Notes: generated by a model from the letters alone, not told the origin. A DNA stretch of 42,430 nt from Opitutaceae bacterium (GCA_005792355.1 SXSC01000016.1:1-42430); one strand, 5' to 3'. Counted from the first letter of the stretch, positions 1 to 8,870 are shown. Numbers and translations: made by a program.

Positions 1-111
1 CCGTTACAGGACGCCGCCGTCGCCGCACTCTGCAAAACCCTCACCGCCACGGAAACCTGTTTCCCCACCACCAACCTCCGCCTGATTTATCGCCAAGTGG
101 GTTCACCCTGA
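1..111 (+). CDS. Transposase, C-terminal fragment
   Basis: Frame 1 is open from the first base to TGA at 109-111 and encodes 36 residues, including LTATETCFPTTNLRLIYRQV. A C-terminus of the form 'ATET-x-(Y/F)P-x-T-x-L-x-L-x-Y' followed by a few residues and a stop is, from memory, familiar in transposases of PVC bacteria. The position immediately inside a matched inverted repeat supports the call. The DDE catalytic part lies outside the window, so activity cannot be judged. Confidence 0.55.
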   Translation, partial: PLQDAAVAALCKTLTATETCFPTTNLRLIYRQVGSP

Positions 112-136
112 TTCCAGGGCAGGTCAGGATGTCTGA
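1..136 (+). mobile_element. Right end of an insertion sequence (partial)
   Basis: The stretch holds the last 36 codons of a transposase-like reading frame followed by a 25-base tail ending in GCAGGTCAGGATGTCTGA (119-136). The exact reverse complement of these 18 bases lies at 42291-42308, where it leads into a second transposase start, so the two sites behave as right and left inverted repeats of one IS type. The element begins outside the window. It is inserted in the 3' part of the cyclophilin gene. The IS family is not assigned, and a target duplication cannot be tested because only one end is present. Confidence 0.7.
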
Positions 137-682
137 GGCTCCGTCGGTGCCAGTGGGGGAAACGTGGATCTTTTTCACGACCTCCATCCCCCCGACCACG
201 CGGCCGAAGACGGCGAAGCCCTGGCCGTCGGCGTTGCGCTTTCCGGCGAAGTCCAGTTCCGGCTGATCGCCAATTGCAATGAAGAAGGACGCCGTGGCGG
301 TGTCGGCTCCGGCGCGCGCCATCGAAAGCGCCCCGTTCACGTGCTTCAAACCGGTCACGCTTGTCCGCTCGAGGGGAATCGCCGGGAACAAATCGCCGCG
401 GCGCGCGGCGTTCTCCTGCCACTGAATGACCTCAATTTCGACGTCGTGCCGCGTCGTGTTGTCCCGTCGCACCGCGCGGTTGATCACGCCGCCGTCGTAG
501 AATTTGCCGTCGACATATTTGAGGAAATTTCCGCCCGTGATCGGCGCCCGAGCGACGTCCACCTCAAGGGTGACCCGGCCGAGTTCCGTCTCAAAGACGA
601 CGCTCACGGGTTTCGCCGGTGCATCAGCGCGAGCCGCGACGCACGCGAGCGCGGAAAGGAGAAGGAAGAGCGAGAATTTCAT
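41..682 (-). CDS. Cyclophilin-type peptidyl-prolyl isomerase, 3' end replaced by IS
   Basis: Encodes 213 residues with an N-terminal signal peptide (cleavage after about ARADA), so the product is probably periplasmic. The cyclophilin fold is recognisable: an early VVFETELGRVTLEVD strand, NFLKYVDGKFYDGGVINR (counterpart of the usual N-F-x-x-Y-x-x-x-x-F-Y-D-G-x-x-x-H-R, with N for H), a GALSMARAGADTATASFFI core, and an FGRVVGGMEVVKKI segment. Such enzymes speed proline isomerisation in folding proteins. The native frame runs only to base 137 (182 codons). The last 31 codons, starting SDILTCPG, are read antisense through the IS end, so the normal final beta strand is missing. Activity is uncertain. 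ATG at 680-682 precedes the signal peptide directly. Confidence 0.85.
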   Translation of the reverse strand: MKFSLFLLLSALACVAARADAPAKPVSVVFETELGRVTLEVDVARAPITGGNFLKYVDGKFYDGGVINRAVRRDNTTRHDVEIEVIQWQENAARRGDLFPAIPLERTSVTGLKHVNGALSMARAGADTATASFFIAIGDQPELDFAGKRNADGQGFAVFGRVVGGMEVVKKIHVSPTGTDGASDILTCPGIRVNPLGDKSGGGWWWGNRFPWR

Positions 683-737
683 GGGGCAATATCGATTCGG
701 ATCAATCAGATCGGCGACGATTTTCTAACGTGATTTT

Positions 738-811
738 GGAGGGGGGTGCCCTCATCCCGCGGCAAGTCGCGTCCTCGCCAGCAAATCGCGGGGTGAGGGC
801 ACCCCGCCTCC
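738..811. repeat. Imperfect palindrome between cyclophilin and rhamnosidase genes
   Basis: Left arm 738-760 and right arm 788-811 are inverted copies about 23 bases long, sharing GGGGTGCCCTCA and its complement, with one bulged base and one mismatch around a 27-base loop. It lies in the 187-base gap after the rhamnosidase stop. There is no T-tract, so it is more like a REP/intergenic palindromic repeat than a simple intrinsic terminator, although it could still stall or protect transcripts. Confidence 0.6.
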
Positions 812-869
812 ATGGTCGGAGAAACTTCGGCTTCGGATTGGTCGCGCCGACCGCGGGGGCACGAACATT

Positions 870-3779
870 TCACGGCGCTGGCGCCCGCACCTCGAAACGA
901 TAGCTGCCCGCCCCGACGTCGACTTTGAGCGCCTTCCCGGCCGCGGCGATGGACCGGATGCCTTTCGCCTGCGCGAGCGGCGCCCCACGCTCGCTCGTCC
1001 GCTCGGCGGTGGCGGCCGGCAGAAAAACGCTGGCGGTGGTATTGGCGGGGATCGTGACGTCGAGCGCGAAGACGCCGCCCTCGAGTTTCCACGCGCTCGC
1101 GATGCGACCGTTGATCGAGTCGTAGTGCGCCTTCACCCAGTGGATCGGAGTCTGATCCGGATTGCTGCCGGGAGTTGGCGGACGCGGACGGATCACGATC
1201 GTGCGGTAGCCGGCGCCCTCCGTGTCGATGCCGGCGAGCACCCGATACGCCCACTCCATCACGGCCCCAAACGCGTAATGACTAAAACTGTTCATGGCGG
1301 AGTTCTGCTTGCCGTTCGCGCCGTTGAATCCGTGCTCGGCCGTGAAACTGTCCCAGCGCTCCCACACCGTGTTGGCGCCGTTGGTAACCTCGTAGCCCCA
1401 GCTGGGAAATTTCCGGCTCTGGAAGAGACGCACGGCGAGATCGTGTTGCCCACTGCCGGTGAGCGCGGGAAGGAGCGATTTCGTGCCGAGGAAACCAGTC
1501 GCCATGCGGTGGTCGTTTTTCGCGATCTTCGCGACGAGCATGGCGGTCGCGGCGGCGAGGTCCTTTTCGGGAATGAGTCCGACCGAGAGCGCAAGCACAT
1601 AGGCGGACTGCGTGTCGACGGTGAGCGCGCCCTCGGCCGTGCGATAGGCGTTGGTGAAGGCGGCCTGGGATTTCGCGCGCCGCTTGCGGTAGGTCGCCGC
1701 TTCGAGCGGACGGCCGATGGCTTCGGCCATTTCAGCCATCAGCGTGCAGTCGAGCACGTGGTAGCACGTGTCGATGAATTCGACGGGCGTCGTCTCGTTC
1801 ACGTTGAGCCAGTCGCCCCACGGATTGCCGAGGCTCGTGCCGAGGCCTTCGGGGGTGGTGCTGGCATGACGCCACTCCATGAAGCGTGTCATGGATTGCC
1901 AATGACGCTCGAGCATGCGGGTGTCGCCGCAGGTTTTCCAAATCGTCCACGGGCAGATGATGCCGGCGTCGGTCCAGCCGGTGCCGAAGGTTTTGCCGGC
2001 GGCGCCGTGCGCCATGGGGTAGGGCGCATAGTCGGGGTAGGCGCCGAAGCTGCGCTGGGCTTCCGCGACGTCGTCGGTCCACTTCGTGAAAAACGCGGAC
2101 ACATCGGCGTTGAAGCTGGCGGTGCGCACATAGGCCTGCGCGTCGCCCATCCAGCCGAGGCGCTCGTCGCGCTGCGGGCAATCGGTGGGAATCTCGATGA
2201 AGTTGGCGCGCTGCGTCCACTGGGCGTTGCGGCCAAACTGCGTGAGCACCGGGTCGCTGCACTCGAAGCTGCCGGTCAGCGGGGTGTCGTTGTGCAGCAC
2301 GAGCCCGGTGATCGCGTCGAGTGCGGGTTTGGCCGCGAGCCCGGTGAGCTCAACGTATTGGAAGCCATGGTAGGTGAAACGCGGCGTCCAGGTTTCGCCC
2401 GCCGGATCGCCGCGCAACGTGTAGAAATCCGTGGCGCGCGCCTTGCGCAGATTCTCGGTCATGATGCCGCCGTCTTGGTGCAGCATCTCGCCGAACCGCA
2501 GGCGCACCTGCGTACCCGCGGCGCCCTTGATTTTCAGGCGCACGAGGCCGGCGAAATTCTGGCCGAGGTCAAAAACGTACGCCCCGGGCTTGGGCTCGCT
2601 CACGCTCTTCGCGGGCAGTTCCTGCGTGATGCGGATCGGCGGTGCGGAGTAGGCCTGCATTTTCGGCGGCGCCAGGAAACCGAGATCCATGTCGCGGTCG
2701 CCGGCGGCGTCGGAGTAGACGGCTTTCGTGCGGGGATTCGAATTCGCCGGCACGGCGGGGGACCACGCTTGCGCGTCGTAGCCCGGGGCGGACCAGTTGC
2801 CCAACTCGGCCCGCGCATCGTAGGCTTCGCCCATGATCAGATCCGCTTCGCGCGTCGGGCCGCGATCCGTCACGCGCCACGTCGCATCGGTCGCGACGGT
2901 CTCGTGGGAGCCATCGGTGTAGTCGATTTCCAACTGCGCCTTGAACGCGGGTGTCTGGCCGTAGAAATAGCGGCCGACCCTGTTCGGGCCGTAGCCGACG
3001 AGGAGCCCGTAGCCGACGTAGCCGGAATACCAGCCCTCGGCGACGACGGCGCCGAGGGCGTTGGCACCGCCGCCGCGCACGAACGCGGTGACATCGTGGC
3101 TGCGATAATAGGCGCGTTGCAGATAGTCGGACCAGCCGGGCTGAAAGAAGGCGTCGCCGACGAGTCGGCCATTGCAGTAGAGGTCGTAGATGCCGAGGGC
3201 GGACGCGTAGACGACGGCGCGTTTGACGGTTTTCGCCGTCAGAAATTCTTTTCGGTAATGGCGCGGCGCGGGCAGATGCAGGGTCTTCCGGTCGGTGTGG
3301 AGCGGCGTGTCATCGCGATAGGAAATCCACCCGGCGCGCCAGTCGTCGGCTTGCAACAAACCCATCGACCAGCGCGCGGGCGTGCTCCACGCGGTGGGTT
3401 GCCCCGCTTCGTCCCAGACCATCACCTGCCAGAAACATTCGGCGCGCGAGACCAGCGCGCGGCCGGCGTAGGCAATTTGGTTGGAAGCATTCCCGGTGAC
3501 GTGTCCGCTGTCCCAGAGGTCGCCCTCGCCCGCGGCCAGCCTCGCGGCGGACGACGCCACGCGGATCTGCCAAGCAGTCTGCGCCGCGCCACGCCGGGCG
3601 GACTCGAGGCGCCAGGAGAGACGGGGCGCGGGGGAATCGATGTTGTCAGGTGCGACGAGGTATTCGGTGCGCAGTGCGGCGAGCGTGACGGCGGAGCCCG
3701 CGGCTTGAGCACCGAGGCGGCAAGGCGCGACGGCCAGCAGAGCGAGGAGGCCGGAGACGAGGAAGGTTTTGGAGAACAT
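870..3779 (-). CDS. Alpha-L-rhamnosidase, GH78 family, secreted
   Basis: Predicted 969 residues, typical for bacterial GH78 enzymes, which hydrolyse terminal alpha-L-rhamnose from polysaccharides or glycosides by an inverting mechanism. The ATG at 3777-3779 is chosen because MFSKTFLVSGLLALLAVAPC is an immediate signal peptide; a longer in-frame extension to 3950 would bury it. N-terminal beta-sandwich modules (LRTEYL, NIDSPAPRLSWRL) precede the (alpha/alpha)6 catalytic domain, which carries the GH78 signatures DCPQRDERLGWMGDAQAY (acidic residues), WGDWLN, NGANTVWERWDS and NSFSHYAFGAVMEW. The C-terminal beta domain ends the protein. It lies downstream of a second GH78-like gene on the same strand (193-base gap). 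Pairing with sulfatases points to a sulfated rhamnose-containing substrate (inference). Confidence 0.93.
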   Translation of the reverse strand: MFSKTFLVSGLLALLAVAPCRLGAQAAGSAVTLAALRTEYLVAPDNIDSPAPRLSWRLESARRGAAQTAWQIRVASSAARLAAGEGDLWDSGHVTGNASNQIAYAGRALVSRAECFWQVMVWDEAGQPTAWSTPARWSMGLLQADDWRAGWISYRDDTPLHTDRKTLHLPAPRHYRKEFLTAKTVKRAVVYASALGIYDLYCNGRLVGDAFFQPGWSDYLQRAYYRSHDVTAFVRGGGANALGAVVAEGWYSGYVGYGLLVGYGPNRVGRYFYGQTPAFKAQLEIDYTDGSHETVATDATWRVTDRGPTREADLIMGEAYDARAELGNWSAPGYDAQAWSPAVPANSNPRTKAVYSDAAGDRDMDLGFLAPPKMQAYSAPPIRITQELPAKSVSEPKPGAYVFDLGQNFAGLVRLKIKGAAGTQVRLRFGEMLHQDGGIMTENLRKARATDFYTLRGDPAGETWTPRFTYHGFQYVELTGLAAKPALDAITGLVLHNDTPLTGSFECSDPVLTQFGRNAQWTQRANFIEIPTDCPQRDERLGWMGDAQAYVRTASFNADVSAFFTKWTDDVAEAQRSFGAYPDYAPYPMAHGAAGKTFGTGWTDAGIICPWTIWKTCGDTRMLERHWQSMTRFMEWRHASTTPEGLGTSLGNPWGDWLNVNETTPVEFIDTCYHVLDCTLMAEMAEAIGRPLEAATYRKRRAKSQAAFTNAYRTAEGALTVDTQSAYVLALSVGLIPEKDLAAATAMLVAKIAKNDHRMATGFLGTKSLLPALTGSGQHDLAVRLFQSRKFPSWGYEVTNGANTVWERWDSFTAEHGFNGANGKQNSAMNSFSHYAFGAVMEWAYRVLAGIDTEGAGYRTIVIRPRPPTPGSNPDQTPIHWVKAHYDSINGRIASAWKLEGGVFALDVTIPANTTASVFLPAATAERTSERGAPLAQAKGIRSIAAAGKALKVDVGAGSYRFEVRAPAP

Positions 3780-3972
3780 GAGGAATTGAGGGGAATTATC
3801 CTGGATTTCGCAGTCGGAATTGAACCACGGAGACCCAGCGGACACCGGGAAAACCGCTTCGGCAAATCGTTGGGAGCGTGAGAAGGCTATTTCTTCCAGT
3901 CGGGGCCAAAACTCGTTTTGGGGTGGGGGCTCCTGGGAAACAGCGTCCATGAGTTGCGGATGAGGGGGAAGG

Positions 3973-5748
3973 TCATTTTCTCACGACGATGATTCCGGGG
4001 GGCGCGTCGATCAGGGATTTTACGCTGCCGTCGGCCTGGCGCTCGTGGCGAACCTTGATTGGCCCCAGCGGGGTGGGGTAGGAGCCTTCGGCCCACTTGA
4101 GCTGGCCGAGCTGCGGGGCGACGCGGACGCGTTTGAAGCCGGGTTCCAGTGGTGTCACGCCGAGGACGTTTTCGCTCAGCCACGCGGTCGGGCCGCTGGC
4201 CCAGCCGTGGCAGAGGCTGTGGCGGAATCCAATGTAGCAATACGCGCCGTAGCCGCCGTGGACGTCTTTTTTCCCGGCCGGCACGAGCTCGTCGATCCGC
4301 GCGCCGTCCTCGATCCAGGCGAGATCGAAGTCCTCCCAGAATGTCGTCGCGCCGAGGTCGAGCATCGCGCCCCAGTAGGTGGAAATGAACCCGAGCGCGG
4401 TGTCGGTTTCGCCGGCTTTGGCGAGAGCCTGCAGCACATAATAACCGTAAAACGTGGAGACGCCCTTGGCGCCCCCGACTTTGAGGACGTCGCTGGCGGT
4501 CTGCTTCGGATCGGTCATGCCGGCGAGGGCGAGGAGGGCGGCGCCGGATTTTGACGCGTTGACTTCGGGCACGACCATGCGGCCGCGCGCGGCGGCGGCG
4601 GCGCACAGGGCGGCGGTTGGAGCATCGTCGAGGACCTTCAGCATCCGCTCGCCGGATTCGAGCGTCATCACGAGGAGTCCTTGCAGACCGGCGGTCACGC
4701 CCTGCTGGTTGGGCGAGCTCGGCCAATCGAGGAAGCGCATGCCATCGATCTTCTCGCGACCGTCGGGGCCGATCAGCGCGGCGAGTTTCGTGAGGAGGGC
4801 AGAGAGGTACGGTTTCTGCGCGGCGAGGTAAGTGCGGTCGCCGTGGTGCATCCACCATTGTTCGTGGATGAGGACCCACCACATCGAGTAGGAGCTGATG
4901 TCATTCATCCACTCGGTGACCGGCGTGATGTCGCGCGTGAGATCCAGGCTCCGGGGCACGACGTCGTTGAAACCGAAGACCGCGTTGATGGTGGCGACCT
5001 CCGGGTGCATGTCGCCGATCCAAACGAGGCGGTCGCGCTTCACGCCGTCCCAGAGATATTCCTGCATGTTGAGGTGGACAGTGTACGCGCCGACCTGCCA
5101 GATGCGGTTGAGGCGTTCGTCGTCGCAGCGAAACGACCCCACCTGCGGCACGTCGCGCAACAAAAGCACTGCGCGCACCTCGCTGATCTGGGCGGCCTCC
5201 GTTGGGTCGACGTTGTCGATGCGGACAAAACGGAAGCCACTGGGCCCGACCGTGATTTTGCCCAGCCACGGCAGGCGGATCGTTTGATCGCGCACCGCGT
5301 GATCGTTCTGGGCGTTCGCGTCACCGCCGAGTTCGGCCATCGCCTCGGCGACCGATTCACCAAAGCGAATTCGCACGAGCGGCAGGGTCTTGTCCTTCGT
5401 GATCGGCGTGATGATCTCGATGTTGCCGGTGAGTTCGGTGCCGAAGTCGAGGAGGATGCCGCCGCCGGGCAGCCCGTTCGCCGCCGGCGCGAGCACGCAG
5501 GGAGGCTGGGGATTTTTCAGCACGGCCTGGCCGAGCTTCGCGCCGAGCAAATCCTGCGCGTGCGTGATGCCGGACTCGCTCGTCCAGACGACACGCGTCG
5601 GCGCCATGAACCACCCGCTCAATGGACTGGCCTGCGGCTTGCCGGCGGTCCCGGTCGGAAACAAGGGAGCGCCAACCGCGGTGGCGACGGTGAACAGCGC
5701 CAGCGCGGCGAGGCAAAGGTGGGCGGGAGAAAGGGGGCATTTCAGCAT
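3973..5748 (-). CDS. Alpha-L-rhamnosidase-like glycoside hydrolase (GH78 clan)
   Basis: Encodes 591 residues with a signal peptide (LCLAALALFTVATAVGA). It is shorter than the neighbouring 969-residue enzyme. A beta-sandwich region (GGILLDFGTELTGNIEI, IRFGESVAEAM, FRFVRIDNV) is followed by an (alpha/alpha)6-type catalytic domain with LWDGVKRDRLVWIGDMHPE, which corresponds to the D-x-x-x-R-D-x-x-x-W-x-G-D signature of alpha-L-rhamnosidases. Later segments IGFRHSLCHGWASGPTAWL and GFKRVRVAPQLGQLKWAEG match the end of the catalytic barrel and the C-terminal beta domain. It is the first gene of a minus-strand pair and is divergent from the sulfatase run. Substrate specificity within the family cannot be fixed from sequence alone. 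Confidence 0.85.
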   Translation of the reverse strand: MLKCPLSPAHLCLAALALFTVATAVGAPLFPTGTAGKPQASPLSGWFMAPTRVVWTSESGITHAQDLLGAKLGQAVLKNPQPPCVLAPAANGLPGGGILLDFGTELTGNIEIITPITKDKTLPLVRIRFGESVAEAMAELGGDANAQNDHAVRDQTIRLPWLGKITVGPSGFRFVRIDNVDPTEAAQISEVRAVLLLRDVPQVGSFRCDDERLNRIWQVGAYTVHLNMQEYLWDGVKRDRLVWIGDMHPEVATINAVFGFNDVVPRSLDLTRDITPVTEWMNDISSYSMWWVLIHEQWWMHHGDRTYLAAQKPYLSALLTKLAALIGPDGREKIDGMRFLDWPSSPNQQGVTAGLQGLLVMTLESGERMLKVLDDAPTAALCAAAAARGRMVVPEVNASKSGAALLALAGMTDPKQTASDVLKVGGAKGVSTFYGYYVLQALAKAGETDTALGFISTYWGAMLDLGATTFWEDFDLAWIEDGARIDELVPAGKKDVHGGYGAYCYIGFRHSLCHGWASGPTAWLSENVLGVTPLEPGFKRVRVAPQLGQLKWAEGSYPTPLGPIKVRHERQADGSVKSLIDAPPGIIVVRK

Positions 5749-5891
5749 GACGGGGGGATTTTCCGGGAGACGGATTTGGCGAGGGATGCGGCCGGTGCGT
5801 CGCTTCGATCAGATTTTGTCGAAACGAACAGATTTTTCGTTGATGACAATCTGAATGGGGAATCGTTTCCTGTGAGGTGGAGTTCGCGGTC

Positions 5892-5908
5892 GTTTCCGGT
5901 CCGGAAAC
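5892..5908. promoter_or_regulatory. Operator-like perfect palindrome in divergent intergenic region
   Basis: GTTTCCGGTCCGGAAAC is an 8-base inverted repeat around one central base. It lies 44 bases before the first sulfatase start and 144 bases before the rhamnosidase start on the other strand. Just upstream are AT-rich partial repeats (CAGATTTTGTC...GACAATCTG, 5810-5854). Just downstream is a direct repeat CCAC(G/C)CCGTTCA at about 5922 and 5936. Position and symmetry fit a binding site for a dimeric regulator such as a LacI-family protein, but no regulator gene is present in the window. Confidence 0.4.
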
Positions 5909-5952
5909 CTTTGCTCAACTCCACGCCGTTCAAATCCACCCCGTTCATTCTG

Positions 5953-7482
5953 ATGCGACCAAGGCAAATCCAGACGCAGCTACTCCTTGTGATGACGGCC
6001 GTCTCGCTGTGCGGTGGAATCGCGCGCGCCGCCCCTGCCCAGCGTCCCAATATCATCCTGTTGTTGCCCGATCAGATGCGCGCGTCGGCGATGGGCGTGG
6101 CGGGAAATCCCGAGGTGCAGTCGCCGAACATCGACCGGATGGCGCGCGAAGGCATCCGCTTCAAGCGCACCTACGCCAACGTCCCCGTGTGTTGCCCGGC
6201 GCGGGCCATTCTGCTCACGGGCACCTATCCGCACGTGAACGGGATGATGGCGAACGATCTGCGTCTCCGCGAAGCAGAGACGACGATTGCCGAAATTCTG
6301 CGCGATGCCGGCTATCGCACCGGCTTCGTGGGCAAGTGGCACCTCGACGGTGGTCCGCGCGAACCGGGGTTTGTGCCGCCCGGCCCGCGCCGGCAGGGCT
6401 TCGAGTTTTGGGCGGCGTATGAGTGTCACCACCAGCATTTCCTGCCGTATTATTTTCGCGATACGCCCGAGATGATCCTCGTCCCCAAATTCGAGCCCGA
6501 GGCGACGTGCGACTTCGCCGTCGAATTCATCAAGGCGCAACCGGTCAATCGTCCGTTTTTCTTGATGATGCAGATGGGCCCTCCGCACGACCCCTACGGG
6601 GCGCCCGACGACTACATGCGGCGCTACGACCCGGCGAAGATCACCCCGCCGAAGAGCTGGCAGCCCGACAGCGAATCCCGGCCGGCCCGGGATGGAATTC
6701 CGGCCAAGTATCGTCGCCCCGACTCCCCGGGCGCCACCTACGTCAGGACCGGTGGCCGCGAGGAAATCGCCGCCTATTATGCCGCCATCACGGCGATCGA
6801 CGATCAGGTCGGCCGACTCCTGCAAACGTTGCGAGCCGCGGGGCAGGACGAAAACACGATCATCCTCTTCACCTCCGATCACGGCGACATGCTTGGAAAC
6901 CATGGCATGCGCCGGAAGCGCAAGCCCCACGAGGAATCCGCCGGGGTGCCCGGCATCATTCGCTGGCCGGCGAAGATCCCGGCAGGCCGCGAGGTGGACA
7001 CCCTGTTCAGCCATGTTGACATGCCGGCGACGCTGCTGGCGCTGGCCGGCCTCGCGGTGCCGAAGCACATGCAAGGCGCGGATCTCTCGCGGGTCGCGCT
7101 CGGTCAGACCACCGCGGGACCCGCCGCCGTGCTCCTGCAGATTTTCGTGCCGTTCCGCCCCGATCAGATCGCGACTCCGTGGCGCGGCCTCGTCACCGAT
7201 CGTTACACCTACGCGCGTCACGAGAACGCCCCGTGGGTGCTCTTCGACAACCAGCGCGACCCGGCGCAAATGACCAATCTCGCCGCCGACTCTGCGCATG
7301 CCAAACTCCGCGGCGAACTCGACGCGCAACTCGCCGCTCTCATGGCGAGCAAACGCGACGCCTGGAGCTTCAACAGTCATGAACACGTGGAGGAGGGCGG
7401 GCGCCTTTACGGCAAGGAGACTTTCTATTCGATTCAGGAGTACCTCGCGGCGGCGAAAGTCGGCGCGAAAAAAACTCCCTGA
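5953..7482 (+). CDS. Type I (S1) sulfatase, secreted
   Basis: Predicted 509 residues. ATG at 5953 is chosen because it starts a signal peptide (MRPRQIQTQLLLVMTAVSLC, cleavage near ARA); the frame is open far upstream but only as antisense of the rhamnosidase. The catalytic motif C-x-P-x-R is present as C80-C-P-A-R84, where the cysteine is converted to formylglycine. Other S1 elements are RPNIILLLPDQMR (one of the usual two metal aspartates is a proline here), GFVGKWHLDG, MQMGPPHDPYG and FTSDHGDMLGNHG. It removes sulfate esters from a glycan or small molecule. First gene of a plus-strand series; the next sulfatase starts 11 bases after the stop. No Shine-Dalgarno sequence is visible. Confidence 0.93.
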   Translation: MRPRQIQTQLLLVMTAVSLCGGIARAAPAQRPNIILLLPDQMRASAMGVAGNPEVQSPNIDRMAREGIRFKRTYANVPVCCPARAILLTGTYPHVNGMMANDLRLREAETTIAEILRDAGYRTGFVGKWHLDGGPREPGFVPPGPRRQGFEFWAAYECHHQHFLPYYFRDTPEMILVPKFEPEATCDFAVEFIKAQPVNRPFFLMMQMGPPHDPYGAPDDYMRRYDPAKITPPKSWQPDSESRPARDGIPAKYRRPDSPGATYVRTGGREEIAAYYAAITAIDDQVGRLLQTLRAAGQDENTIILFTSDHGDMLGNHGMRRKRKPHEESAGVPGIIRWPAKIPAGREVDTLFSHVDMPATLLALAGLAVPKHMQGADLSRVALGQTTAGPAAVLLQIFVPFRPDQIATPWRGLVTDRYTYARHENAPWVLFDNQRDPAQMTNLAADSAHAKLRGELDAQLAALMASKRDAWSFNSHEHVEEGGRLYGKETFYSIQEYLAAAKVGAKKTP

Positions 7483-7493
7483 CCCTTTTTGCC

Positions 7494-8840
7494 ATGCTCA
7501 CGCTGAAACGAGTCCTTCCCGCGCTCGTTCTAACTGTGATCGGTGCCATCGGCGGCACTGGCGCGTTCGCCGCCGCGCCCGCGACGAAGCCCAACATCCT
7601 CGTCATCATTTCCGACGACCAGGGCTGGGGAGACTACGGTTTCATGGGGCACGCGCAGATCGCCACCCCCACTCTCGACCGGCTCGCGGCGCAGTCGCTC
7701 ACGTTTACACGGGGATATTCGCCGGTGCCGCTCTGCCGACCGTCGCTCGCAACCATGGCGACCGGCCTTTATCCACACCAGCACGGCGTGACGGGTAACG
7801 ACCCCGCGCTGCCCGACGCCGGGGTCAACGCCCAGACCGGCCGTACCAATCCGAAATACGCGAGCTACTACAATACGATTATCGAAAAGTTCCGCTCTCG
7901 CCCGAACTTCGTCCGTGAACTCACCGGCCGCGGCTATCGCTCGTTGGAGACCGGCAAATGGTGGGAAGGCGATCCCGTGAAATCCGCCGGCTTCACCGAA
8001 GCGATGACTGTCGGCACCGGCAAAGGCGACCGGCACGGCGGCATCGGATTGGAGATTGGTCGTCAGGGACTCGCGCCCGTCACCCGGTTCATCGAAAGAT
8101 CCGGAACGCAGCCGTGGCTCGTCTGGTATGCGCCGATGTTGCCGCACGCCCCGCACACTCCCCCCGCCGACTTGCTCGCGAAATATCTCAAGCTCGCCCC
8201 GAGCGAGCCCGTCGCCCGCTACTGGGCCAGCGTCGAGTGGTTCGACCGCACCTGTGGTGAACTCCTCGGTTACCTGGAACAAAGAGGTCTGCGGGAAAAC
8301 ACGATGGTCCTTTATACGACTGACAACGGTTGGATTCAGAATCCCGAGGTCGCCAACCGCTTCGCCCCACGCTCCAAACTCACACCTTATGAGGGCGGAA
8401 ATCGCACCCCGATCATGATCTCGTGGCCCGGCCACGTTGCACCGCGCCTGGATCGCGAGCACCTCGCCAGCAACATCGACCTGTGGCCCACGCTTGCTGC
8501 GCTGCTAAAAACGGACGCCCCGCGAGATCTCCCCGGGATTAACCTCACAGATGCCGCCGCCGTCGCGCGCCGCACCACGATTCACGGGGAACAATACACG
8601 CACAACATCGCCAACGTCGATGACCCGACGCGCAGCCTGCAACACCGCTGGATCATCCATGGTTGGTCGAAGCTCATCGTGCCCGATCAGCGCAACCTGC
8701 CTGCTGCGCAGGCTGAACTCTACGACCTCCAGGCCGACCCGTGGGAGAAAACCGATCTCGCCGCCCAGCAGCCGGCGCGGGTGCGCGAGCTGGGCAAACA
8801 GCTCGACGCGTGGTGGACGCCACCGGCTGCGAAAAACTAA
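7494..8840 (+). CDS. S1-family sulfatase with non-canonical CRPSL active-site motif
   Basis: Encodes 448 residues with a signal peptide (LVLTVIGAIGGTGAFAA). S1 features: KPNILVIISDDQGWGDYGF (metal-binding Asp pair), ETGKWWEGDP, PMLPHAPHTPP and YTTDNGW. The formylglycine site reads C81-R-P-S-L85 instead of C-x-P-x-R: the cysteine and proline are intact but the final arginine is leucine. That arginine normally helps maturation and sits in the active site, so either this subfamily is matured and works differently or activity is reduced. The rest of the protein shows no decay, and the gene is tightly coupled to the upstream sulfatase (11-base gap), which argues for function. The substrate is unknown. 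Confidence 0.88.
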   Translation: MLTLKRVLPALVLTVIGAIGGTGAFAAAPATKPNILVIISDDQGWGDYGFMGHAQIATPTLDRLAAQSLTFTRGYSPVPLCRPSLATMATGLYPHQHGVTGNDPALPDAGVNAQTGRTNPKYASYYNTIIEKFRSRPNFVRELTGRGYRSLETGKWWEGDPVKSAGFTEAMTVGTGKGDRHGGIGLEIGRQGLAPVTRFIERSGTQPWLVWYAPMLPHAPHTPPADLLAKYLKLAPSEPVARYWASVEWFDRTCGELLGYLEQRGLRENTMVLYTTDNGWIQNPEVANRFAPRSKLTPYEGGNRTPIMISWPGHVAPRLDREHLASNIDLWPTLAALLKTDAPRDLPGINLTDAAAVARRTTIHGEQYTHNIANVDDPTRSLQHRWIIHGWSKLIVPDQRNLPAAQAELYDLQADPWEKTDLAAQQPARVRELGKQLDAWWTPPAAKN

Positions 8841-8870
8841 GGCGAGCCGCCTGCCTGCCCTCCTGCCGCG

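Noticed and set aside
1125..3881. Open frame of 918 codons on the plus strand
   Set aside because: It is antisense to the GH78 rhamnosidase, rich in Arg/Gly/His as expected for a high-GC shadow frame, and has no recognisable domain.
4681..5952. Upstream extension of the first sulfatase frame by 424 codons
   Set aside because: It runs antisense through the second rhamnosidase; the signal peptide begins at 5953.
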